DNA of 26,664 nt, taken from contig DKZT01000018.1 of the NCBI GenBank assembly GCA_002493755.1, positions 1 to 26,664 of the forward strand. Reading direction: 5' to 3'. Source of the stretch: Ruminococcaceae bacterium UBA7067 (GTDB taxonomy: Bacteria > Bacillota > Clostridia > Oscillospirales > Acutalibacteraceae). Both the position numbers and the translations under genes were made by a program. The notes beneath the pieces were generated by a model that was given only the letters and a program-made list of their open reading frames with translations, did no database searches and was not told where the DNA came from. Below, one piece after another: positions 7,865 to 14,339 of this stretch (its first letter is position 1; each line of letters begins with the position of its first letter).

Positions 7865-8446
7865 TCATTCTTTATTCATTTCATTTATCAGAGAGCGTGC
7901 AAACTCTCTTGCACCGTTTACTGCCTCCTCGGTCTGGAAAGAAGCGAGATTATCCTCGTCCTGTACCGAGTACATTCCGATATATGATAAATTTGAATGG
8001 GTACAAAGCCTTTTTATTCCGGTTACAAACGGCTCGGTAGCATAATCTCGGTCGTATCCGTGCGTGAGAAGTAACGCTACGGATTTTCCCTCCCAAAGCG
8101 AGCCTGTCGCACTGCCGTAGTATTTGTTAAGTCCGTAGTGCCTGTCGAGCAGTGCTTTCATTTCGGCAGGACAGTACCACGAATAAATCGGAGAAGCCAG
8201 AACGATGCAGTCAGACTTTATTATTTCATCAACGATTGCGTACATATCGTCCTTTTGAACGCAGCCGTATTCACCCTCAATATCCTGACAAGCGTAACAA
8301 GCCTTGCAGGAGTTTATATTTTTGTCTGCGAGCGTTATGTATTTTACCTCTGCGCCGTTTTTCTTCAGCTCGTCAATAAACGGCTTGCACAATTCCGCTG
8401 TGTTTCCGTGAAGTCTCGGACTTCCCATAATAATACAGAATTTCAT
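7865..8446 (-). CDS. Flavodoxin-family NAD(P)H-dependent oxidoreductase with four-cysteine motif
   Basis: A 193-residue flavoprotein-type reductase. It opens with the FMN phosphate-binding loop IIMGSPRLHGNT (about residues 5-16). CKACYACQDIEGEYGC (about 47-62) follows, four cysteines spaced CX2CX2CX8C. That resembles the compact cluster motif of iron-sulfur flavoproteins, which normally has 4-7 residues in the last gap. ASPIYSWYCPAEMKALLDR is the typical second flavin-contacting loop. It starts 17 bases after the ABC permease stop with GGAGA upstream, so it is probably co-transcribed. Likely a soluble electron-transfer or quinone/nitro reductase; whether it binds a 4Fe-4S cluster is uncertain. 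Confidence 0.85.
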   Translation of the reverse strand: MKFCIIMGSPRLHGNTAELCKPFIDELKKNGAEVKYITLADKNINSCKACYACQDIEGEYGCVQKDDMYAIVDEIIKSDCIVLASPIYSWYCPAEMKALLDRHYGLNKYYGSATGSLWEGKSVALLLTHGYDRDYATEPFVTGIKRLCTHSNLSYIGMYSVQDEDNLASFQTEEAVNGAREFARSLINEMNKE

Positions 8447-8463
8447 ATTAAATCTCCGAATAA

Positions 8464-10056
8464 TTATAATCTTTCAAAAATTCTTGTACCCCTGTTTTTG
8501 AGCCAATACAGCATAAGCGCTGTAACAGCGGTAACTAAAACAGTGCAGCAAAGCAGGTAAATCTGCGAGCTTACAAAGAGCATAAGCAGAAGATAAGGCA
8601 AAGCTAAAATGAGAATAACTACCCAGCCAATGAACATAGCAAGCATTATACCGATGCTCTGCTTTACAGCCGCTGTTTCATTTTTGGCGTCGAGCTTAGG
8701 CATTTTCAAATTAATCATCAAACCTAAGCAGGCGGTAAATAATACAAAGATTATTGAGAACAGCAGCAACAGTACTGCTGAAAAAATATCAATTCCCAAA
8801 ACGATGACGGCGCATACAACAAATATAACTACAGGAATTGTCGTAATACTGATGTGCAGATTAAGCTTTGCTTTAAGCACCTGCCACGCAGGCACAGGCA
8901 TAGACTGTAAAATCCAGATGTTTTTTCCCTCAAGTGAAATTGACGGAGCCGTTATGTTGTTCATTGAAACGACAAATGCAACAACAACAGCTGCGGCGAG
9001 AGCTTTAAAATTGCTGAGGAAAGGTACGGCTGTAAAATAACCATTGAATTCGCTGCCCTTGAAGATTAAGTAACCGGCTGCAAAAAGCATAAAAACAGTG
9101 CCCAGACCGCAGTTTAACATATATGTTGAGCTGCTGGTAAAGCGTTTAAGCTCCTTTCTGAGCAAAGCGCCGCTTACACTGCTGCGTGAAAGCTGCTTTT
9201 TCTTGTACTTGACCTTTTTATTCCCACGATTAGCGGTTGCGATTTTTATAAAGCTCCGTGACAATATCCAGTAAACAAGTGCAAACAGAGCGATTACAAC
9301 TATTGCAGAAAGAATCAGAGCCAATGCATCTCCTGTAGCTGCAAGCCCTATGTAATAAACAGGGAACAGTGCATTTTTAAATACATCGCTGATTGTTTTG
9401 CTGTTCTGAGCGAGGATATTCACTATATCCGACAGCCTGAAATATAAATAGTAATATGCGCCTAAAAATGCAAGCGAAAGTATAATTGTGATAATGTTCT
9501 TGTGCTTTATCTTTGTAGAAATCAAGGCTACTAACCAACCGAATAAGCAGGATAAAGACAGAACAAATAAAGAAACAATCAGCATTACAAGCACTGAAAA
9601 AATAACCGAAGCTGCGCTCGGCGAGGCGATGAGACAGTATGAAACAATCGACGGAACGAATATAAGCGCTTCAAAGAGAAGTCCCATAATCCAGACAGAA
9701 AAAACTCGTGAGAAGAGAATTTTTGACGGCGGTATCGGCATAGCAAGCAGCTGTTCGTTATCCTTTGCCAGATACAGAGTTGAATAGGTTGTGAAAACAC
9801 TGCCTACAACTCCCATAAAGCTTGCAACAAGAGCGATTAAGGAAAAGTAGAACCAGTCGTTTCCCTTACCGACCAGAGCAGTGCAAATCGCAGTGCTGAT
9901 GAAAAAGACAATTCCGGCAAGCATAATGCAAACGAGAGCGAACAGAATACCATAGCCTACCAGTGTAGATGCGCTGCGGCGTTGGTCACCTTTCTTGTTC
10001 TGCATTTTAGAATAAAACAGATTGTACAGTTCCTTTTTCAGTAATGTTTTCAGCAT
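8464..10056 (-). CDS. ABC-2 type transporter permease
   Basis: A 530-residue integral membrane protein with about twelve hydrophobic segments in two similar halves. The N-terminal half includes STLVGYGILFALVCIMLAGI and segments near residues 75-95, 115-135 and 150-175. The second half begins around residue 310 after a charged linker (KKVKYKKKQL), repeats an ELKRFTSSSTYMLNCGLG entry helix, and contains APSISLEGKNIWILQSMPVP, a motif common in this family of ABC-2 exporters. Its start overlaps the end of the ATPase gene by 7 bases, showing a translationally coupled transporter pair. The substrate is unknown; exporters of this type move lipids, peptides or antibiotics. Confidence 0.9.
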   Translation of the reverse strand: MLKTLLKKELYNLFYSKMQNKKGDQRRSASTLVGYGILFALVCIMLAGIVFFISTAICTALVGKGNDWFYFSLIALVASFMGVVGSVFTTYSTLYLAKDNEQLLAMPIPPSKILFSRVFSVWIMGLLFEALIFVPSIVSYCLIASPSAASVIFSVLVMLIVSLFVLSLSCLFGWLVALISTKIKHKNIITIILSLAFLGAYYYLYFRLSDIVNILAQNSKTISDVFKNALFPVYYIGLAATGDALALILSAIVVIALFALVYWILSRSFIKIATANRGNKKVKYKKKQLSRSSVSGALLRKELKRFTSSSTYMLNCGLGTVFMLFAAGYLIFKGSEFNGYFTAVPFLSNFKALAAAVVVAFVVSMNNITAPSISLEGKNIWILQSMPVPAWQVLKAKLNLHISITTIPVVIFVVCAVIVLGIDIFSAVLLLLFSIIFVLFTACLGLMINLKMPKLDAKNETAAVKQSIGIMLAMFIGWVVILILALPYLLLMLFVSSQIYLLCCTVLVTAVTALMLYWLKNRGTRIFERL

Positions 10057-10763
10057 TTTTCGTCCTCCAGTTCAAGGAATACTTCTTCAAGAGAATCGTC
10101 ACCCTTAACCTCTTCCATTGAGCCGGACTTTATAAGCTTTCCGCCTTTTATAATTGCAACCTTGTCGCAAAGCTTTTCGGCGACCTCAAGAACATGGGTT
10201 GAGAAGAAAATCGCACCGCCGTTGTCGCAAATGTCACGCATATATCCTTTTAAAAGATGCGCTGCCTTCGGGTCAAGTCCGACAAACGGCTCGTCCATAA
10301 TAACAAGCTTCGGATTATGTATAAGCGCAGAAATGATGGCGAGCTTTTGCTTCATACCGTGAGAATATGCGCTCACAGGTTGAGCAAGGTCTTTGGTAAT
10401 CTCAAATGCATCGGCATATTTGTGAATTCTGCTTTGTCGGTCCTCAGCGCTCACGCCGAAAATGTCGGCTACAAAATTCAAGTACTGAATTCCGGTCATA
10501 AATTCATACAAATCGGGGTTATCCGGGATATAGGCTATTTTTGACTTACACTCAATCGGATTGGTTTTGATAGATGTGCTGTCAACATGAATTTCGCCGC
10601 CGTCAAAACTCAGAATGCCGCAGCAGGATTTTATCGTTGTTGTCTTTCCGGCTCCGTTATGGCCGATAAAGCCGTAGATTTCACCGGGCTTAATGTGCAG
10701 TGACAGGTCGTCAACCGCTTTTTTGTCACCATAGGTTTTTGTTAAGTGCTCAATTTTCAGCAT
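10050..10763 (-). CDS. ABC transporter ATP-binding protein (ABC-2 exporter type)
   Basis: A 237-residue ATPase that powers the adjacent permease. Walker A is GHNGAGKTTT (about residues 34-43). The signature is SAYSHGMKQKLAI (about 132-144), the SHGMKQ variant usual for ABC-2 exporters. Walker B is LVIMDEPFVGLDP (about 154-166), followed by FFSTHVLEVAEKLCDKVAII with the H-loop histidine. The length is short and normal for this class. GGAGG (10775-10771) lies 7 bases before the ATG, and a strong promoter is upstream at 10823-10795. It is the first gene of the minus-strand operon with the permease and probably the flavoprotein. Confidence 0.95.
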   Translation of the reverse strand: MLKIEHLTKTYGDKKAVDDLSLHIKPGEIYGFIGHNGAGKTTTIKSCCGILSFDGGEIHVDSTSIKTNPIECKSKIAYIPDNPDLYEFMTGIQYLNFVADIFGVSAEDRQSRIHKYADAFEITKDLAQPVSAYSHGMKQKLAIISALIHNPKLVIMDEPFVGLDPKAAHLLKGYMRDICDNGGAIFFSTHVLEVAEKLCDKVAIIKGGKLIKSGSMEEVKGDDSLEEVFLELEDEKC

Positions 10764-10794
10764 AATTAATCCTCCGTTTTTTTCTTATAAATAT

Positions 10795-10823
10795 ATTCTA
10801 TTAAAGCATTTTAGCCTTGTCAA
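10795..10823 (-). promoter_or_regulatory. Sigma-A promoter of the ABC transporter operon
   Basis: On the minus strand, a perfect TTGACA (10823 to 10818), a 17-base spacer and TAGAAT (10800 to 10795, five of six consensus bases). It leads into the ABC ATPase gene with a short leader. Confidence 0.8.
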
Positions 10824-10995
10824 TAGAAAATAATGAGTAAGAAAAAATCAACGAAAAAGCAGTATCATAAAGTACGGATATGCCGGAAGTAAAGCAGATA
10901 TTTTAAACTCCAAGAGAAATCTTCTGCTAAAATTACGTCAATTACAGCGATAATATGGCTAAATGGACGAAATTATTTATTTTACAGTATCTCTA

Positions 10996-11024
10996 TTGAC
11001 AAAATGAAAACGGCGGAATTTTAT
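10996..11024 (+). promoter_or_regulatory. Putative promoter of the TetR/acyl cluster operon
   Basis: A perfect -35 TTGACA at 10996-11001, a 17-base spacer and a weaker -10 TTTTAT (11019-11024). Direct repeats that could be operator sites start one base after the -10 and cover the expected start of transcription, so a bound repressor would block it. Confidence 0.55.
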
Positions 11025-11059
11025 TTATTAAACGGTGTTCAATTATTAAACAGTGTTCA
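11025..11059 (+). repeat. Tandem 17-base direct repeat, probable TetR operator pair
   Basis: TTATTAAACGGTGTTCA (11025-11041) and TTATTAAACAGTGTTCA (11043-11059) match at 16 of 17 bases and are offset by 18 bases. The second copy has a perfect palindromic core AACA-G-TGTT; the first has one mismatch in it. They lie between the -10 and the TetR start codon, the usual place for autorepression. That the adjacent regulator binds here is inference. Confidence 0.7.
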
Positions 11060-11091
11060 CGTTGTTCCCACAGTGAAAAGAGGTGTGTGTG

Positions 11092-11706
11092 TTGGCAAGC
11101 GAAAGGCAAATACAGAAAAAAGAAGAAACACGCAAGGCTATTTTAGATGCGGCGGTTGCAATCTGTCTTGAGGATGGCTTTGAGGAGCTGTCAATCCGCA
11201 AGATAACCGACCGTCTGGGATACTCCTCCGGTATAGTGTATCACTACTTTAAGGATAAGCAGGAGATACTTGATACAATACATCAGAATACAAGCTTAGA
11301 AATAAAAGAAGCGGTAACAAACTGTATGAAGCCGGATAGAAATTTTGCCGAAAACTTAAGGGTCATCTACAAAATGCTTGCAGAAATCACGGTTTATCAG
11401 CCTGATACCTTTAAGCTTATTATCTTGGGCAGGTACGGTCAGCCAAGCTCTCAGTCAAACAGTTCAACCGAGTTATGGATTGAAATGATCAAGCAGTGTA
11501 TTGATATGGGCATAGCCTCGGGTGAGCTGAGGGAGATTGACAGCGTTATTACTGCATATACTCTGCTCAACGCTTTTCTTGTTGTTCAGATGATAATTTA
11601 TGAACGCGGTGAAACCGATAAAAAGACGGTGAACAAGATATTTGATACCGAGCTGGATATATTTCTCCACGGTATTCTGAATAAAGAAGAAAGGGAATAT
11701 ATATAA
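11092..11706 (+). CDS. TetR/AcrR family transcriptional regulator
   Basis: A 204-residue regulator from the chosen TTG start. The N-terminal helix-turn-helix domain (about residues 12-58) reads RKAILDAAVAICLEDGFEEL, then SIRKITDRLGYSSGIVYHYFKDKQEIL, a clear TetR recognition unit. The rest is an all-helical ligand and dimer domain of normal length. Start choice: GTG at 11083 and GTG at 11089 are also in frame, but AGAGG (11079-11083) is spaced 8 bases from TTG 11092, and MASERQIQKKEE is a natural TetR beginning. The stop codon shares one base with the start of the downstream hydrolase, so they are coupled. It probably represses its own operon from the tandem repeats upstream. The ligand is unknown, perhaps an acyl compound. 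Confidence 0.93.
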   Translation: MASERQIQKKEETRKAILDAAVAICLEDGFEELSIRKITDRLGYSSGIVYHYFKDKQEILDTIHQNTSLEIKEAVTNCMKPDRNFAENLRVIYKMLAEITVYQPDTFKLIILGRYGQPSSQSNSSTELWIEMIKQCIDMGIASGELREIDSVITAYTLLNAFLVVQMIIYERGETDKKTVNKIFDTELDIFLHGILNKEEREYI

Positions 11707-12662
11707 TGGATATTTTATTCTGGGCGGCAATCATACTGCTTGCGCTTGTTGTCGGAGTGGTAATCGCTCTTGCTTGCGGTACAGCCTATTTTTACAGGCT
11801 GACAATTCTTCGCAAGCCGACGGCTACATTGGAAAATAATATCAATGCAAATACAAATTGGTATCAGCATATTGATTTTATCTCCAAGCGCAGAGAGTGG
11901 TTTGATGCACAGCCGATGGAAGAGGTTTACATCAAATCCAATGACGGCTTGAAGCTTCACGCAACCCTTCTTGAAAACAAAACTCCTTCAAAGAAAACGG
12001 TAATTTGCTTTCACGGCTACACAAGCTGCGGCAAAAACGATTATCCGTCGCTTGCAAAGTTTTATTATGAAAAAGGCTTCAATGTTCTGATTGTAGACGA
12101 AAGAGCGCACGGCGAGAGCGAGGGTAAATACATAGGCTTCGGTGTGCTCGACAGATTGGACGCAAAATGCTGGATTGATTATACGGTAAATCGCTTCGGT
12201 GATGACAGCATAATTTTCCTTCAGGGCTATTCTATGGGCGGTGCAACCGTTCTTATGACAGCGGGACTTGACCTGCCGAAGAATGTCAAAGCAATAGTTG
12301 CCGACTGCGCATTCACAAGCGCATATGACGTTTTCACGCACATATTAAAGCGCGACTATCATATTCCGAAATTCCCGCTTATGAATATCACAGAATATTT
12401 TACAAAGAAAAATGCAGGCTACGGCTATAAGGACGTCAGCACATTGGATATTGTTTCAAAAACAGATATTCCGATTTTATTTATACACGGCGACAAGGAT
12501 GACTTTGTGCCTGTCTGGATGAGTGAGAAAAACTATGAGGTATGCTCGTCCGATAAGGAGCTTTTGCTTGTAAAGGGTGCTGACCACGCCGAAGCATACT
12601 ATGTAGATACCGAGGCTTACGAAAACGCAGTTAAGCGTTTTATTAACAAGTACGCAAATTAA
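11706..12662 (+). CDS. Membrane-anchored alpha/beta hydrolase
   Basis: A 318-residue serine hydrolase. One N-terminal membrane segment (about residues 3-30, rich in Ile/Leu/Val/Ala) is followed by an alpha/beta hydrolase domain. ICFHGYTSCGKND is the oxyanion region. LQGYSMGGATV carries the nucleophile serine near residue 176. HGDKDDFVP supplies the acid and GADHAEAYYV the catalytic histidine near residue 296. This resembles bacterial esterases of the YqkD/BAAT-like kind. It overlaps the TetR stop by one base and lies directly ahead of the condensation, carrier and ligase genes, so it may act as an esterase or thioesterase on their product; the substrate is not readable from sequence. Confidence 0.92.
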   Translation: MDILFWAAIILLALVVGVVIALACGTAYFYRLTILRKPTATLENNINANTNWYQHIDFISKRREWFDAQPMEEVYIKSNDGLKLHATLLENKTPSKKTVICFHGYTSCGKNDYPSLAKFYYEKGFNVLIVDERAHGESEGKYIGFGVLDRLDAKCWIDYTVNRFGDDSIIFLQGYSMGGATVLMTAGLDLPKNVKAIVADCAFTSAYDVFTHILKRDYHIPKFPLMNITEYFTKKNAGYGYKDVSTLDIVSKTDIPILFIHGDKDDFVPVWMSEKNYEVCSSDKELLLVKGADHAEAYYVDTEAYENAVKRFINKYAN

Positions 12663-12689
12663 TCACATAAAATTTACGGAGGTATTAAA

Positions 12690-13040
12690 ATGAGCAACGA
12701 AAGAAAGCTGTATCCATTAACCGCATCACAGAAGATGCACTACTTCACAATTCAGTACTGTCCGATGAAGCAGGTGCTCAACATTGCTACCAGCCTTACC
12801 ATTGAAGCGGATATCGACTTCGGTGTGCTTAAGCAGAGCATTTACGAGGTTTATGACCGCTATGAATCAATGAGACTCCGTTTTTGCCGGGACGAAAACG
12901 GCGAGGTTATGCAGTATGTTGTTCCACACGAGGAAAGAGATATTCCTTACTTCGAGTTTTCACACTGGAAATTCGAGGACGCTGAGAACGAGATGAAAAA
13001 ATGGTCAATGGTCCGTTTGAGCGCTTCGACTCACCTATGA
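12690..13040 (+). CDS. Condensation-domain acyltransferase, N-terminal fragment (frameshifted)
   Basis: The first part of a stand-alone NRPS-type condensation protein. The 116-residue frame begins MSNERKLYPLTASQKMHYF, the usual C-domain opening (PLTxxQxxMxF). It continues with a strand-helix pair ending YEVYDRYESMRLRFCRDENGEVMQYV, equivalent to the C-domain motif that precedes the active site. After about residue 104-108 the frame goes wrong and stops at 13040, while the matching remainder continues in the frame at 13001. One lost base explains it: either an A in the run at 12996-13001 or a C at 13013-13014. Joined, the two parts give about 462 residues, normal for a free-standing condensation protein. 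GGAGG lies upstream of the ATG. It is a broken gene, a sequence error or, less likely, a programmed -1 shift at AAAAAA. Confidence 0.8.
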   Translation: MSNERKLYPLTASQKMHYFTIQYCPMKQVLNIATSLTIEADIDFGVLKQSIYEVYDRYESMRLRFCRDENGEVMQYVVPHEERDIPYFEFSHWKFEDAENEMKKWSMVRLSASTHL

Positions 13041-14077
13041 ACAAGGTTGTAATGATTTCAATGCCTGACGGATTTAAGGGCATATACCTCCTTGTTGACC
13101 ATATGACAATGGACGCTCAGTCAATCGTGCTTTTCTTCAAGGATGTTATTACAATTTACTGCCATAAAATGTACGGCTATGACTATTCGAAGCTGCTTGC
13201 TTCCTACATAGAGCAGCTTGAAAAGGATCTTAAGTACGAAGCAAATTCTAAGGCACTCAACCGTGACAGAGCATACTGGAAAGAGGTTATCGAATCCTCC
13301 AAGCCTATATATACCGATATTCAGGGTAAGCCGCGCTTACAGGAGCAGAGAGAGGAAACCAGCAACCCGAACCAGTGTGCCGCAATGAATGACGGCGTAA
13401 GCAACGTGGCTGACATTGCTCAGTTCCACCTTGAGCCGGAGCCGTCAGACGTTCTTGCTAAGTTCTGTGCTGACAACAATGTTTCTATGGTTTGCCTGCT
13501 CTTGATGGCTATCAGAACATATCTCCAGAAGGTCAACGACAATCAGCCTGACGTTTCAATCCAGTCAACCTGCGCAAGACGTGCAACTTTAAATGAAAAG
13601 AAGTGCGGCGGCTCAAGAATCCACTTCTTCCCGTGCAGAACAATAGTAAATCTTGATAACACCTTCATTGAAGGCTGCAAAATAATTCAGGAAAGCCAGA
13701 ATAATATGTTCCGCCACGCAAACTTAAACCCGATTGAATATATGACAATGCGCGGTCAATACTATAAGAACGCTCCGGGACAGACCTACGAGCCGTTGAG
13801 CCTTACTTATCAGCCGCTTTCAATGCGCTCAAGCGATGTTCCGCAGGAGATAAACTATAAGTCGAACTGGTACTCAAACGGCGTTGCAGCTCAGCCGCTT
13901 TATCTCACGGTTATGCACCGTTCACTTGATAACGGTCTTGATTTCTGCTTTGAATATAAAAAGGGCAAATATACTTATGAAGATTTACAGAGCATCTACT
14001 ACTTCATTACAAGAATCCTTTTCGAGGGTGTAAAGAACCCGAACGCAACAGTCGGAGAAGTTATTTCAAATACTTGA
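13001..14077 (+). CDS. Condensation-domain acyltransferase, C-terminal fragment (frameshifted)
   Basis: The larger part of the condensation protein, 358 codons from 13001 to the stop. It holds the active site VDHMTMDAQS (near residues 32-41 of this frame). That corresponds to the family motif HHxxxDG with the first His replaced by Asp and the Gly by Ala; the catalytic second His and the Asp are kept. Later come VNDNQPDVSIQSTCARR, FFPCRTIVNLD and a C-terminal YKKGKYTYEDLQSIYYFI segment typical of the second half of C domains. The ATG at 13001 has no ribosome binding site and sits inside the upstream frame, so it is probably not a true start. Stand-alone enzymes of this kind (PapA/NRPS C-like) join a carrier-bound acyl group to an amine or alcohol. 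Confidence 0.8.
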   Translation: MVNGPFERFDSPMNKVVMISMPDGFKGIYLLVDHMTMDAQSIVLFFKDVITIYCHKMYGYDYSKLLASYIEQLEKDLKYEANSKALNRDRAYWKEVIESSKPIYTDIQGKPRLQEQREETSNPNQCAAMNDGVSNVADIAQFHLEPEPSDVLAKFCADNNVSMVCLLLMAIRTYLQKVNDNQPDVSIQSTCARRATLNEKKCGGSRIHFFPCRTIVNLDNTFIEGCKIIQESQNNMFRHANLNPIEYMTMRGQYYKNAPGQTYEPLSLTYQPLSMRSSDVPQEINYKSNWYSNGVAAQPLYLTVMHRSLDNGLDFCFEYKKGKYTYEDLQSIYYFITRILFEGVKNPNATVGEVISNT

Positions 14078-14095
14078 TAAACGGAGGTAACAAAT

Positions 14096-14323
14096 ATGTT
14101 AGAGCAAATTAAGAACATCATTGTAAACTATGTAGAGGTTGATACGAACACAATTACCGAGGATTCTGAGTTTATTGCAGATCTCGGCTTCAGCTCATAC
14201 GATTTTATGAGCTTCCTCAGCGAGATTGAGGACGAATTTGACGTTGAAATTGACGAGCGCGAGGTAGTAAAAATCCTCACGGTAGGACAGGCAATCGAAT
14301 ATATCAAATCCTTGCAGGCTTAA
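14096..14323 (+). CDS. Acyl/peptidyl carrier protein
   Basis: A 75-residue carrier protein. DLGFSSYDFMSF (about residues 29-40) is the phosphopantetheine attachment site, with Ser34 as the likely modified residue and the GxSS(Y/L)D context. The surrounding pattern (EDSEFIADLG, then helix SEIEDEFDVEIDEREVVKILTVGQAIEYI) is the standard four-helix carrier fold. GGAGG precedes the ATG by 9 bases, and the gene is 18 bases after the condensation gene and 16 before the ligase gene. It is probably the carrier that the ligase loads and the condensation protein unloads. No phosphopantetheinyl transferase is in the window, so a general one must act on it. Confidence 0.95.
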   Translation: MLEQIKNIIVNYVEVDTNTITEDSEFIADLGFSSYDFMSFLSEIEDEFDVEIDEREVVKILTVGQAIEYIKSLQA

Positions 14324-14339
14324 AAGGAGTGTAGCATTA

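Larger units (their letters stand above)
10764..11091. other. Divergent intergenic region with two promoters and tandem repeats
   Basis: About 328 AT-rich bases between the minus-strand ABC operon and the plus-strand TetR gene. It contains the ABC promoter (10795-10823), the TetR promoter (10996-11024) and two 17-base direct repeats (11025-11059). Between about 10830 and 10990 I see no gene, RNA or convincing structure. Confidence 0.7.

Noticed and set aside
9488..9787. Plus-strand frame within the ABC permease
   Set aside because: Low-complexity antisense of a membrane protein gene, with no ribosome binding site and no recognisable domain.
10257..10544. Plus-strand frame within the ABC ATPase
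   Set aside because: Antisense shadow of a clearly functional ATPase with Walker and signature motifs.
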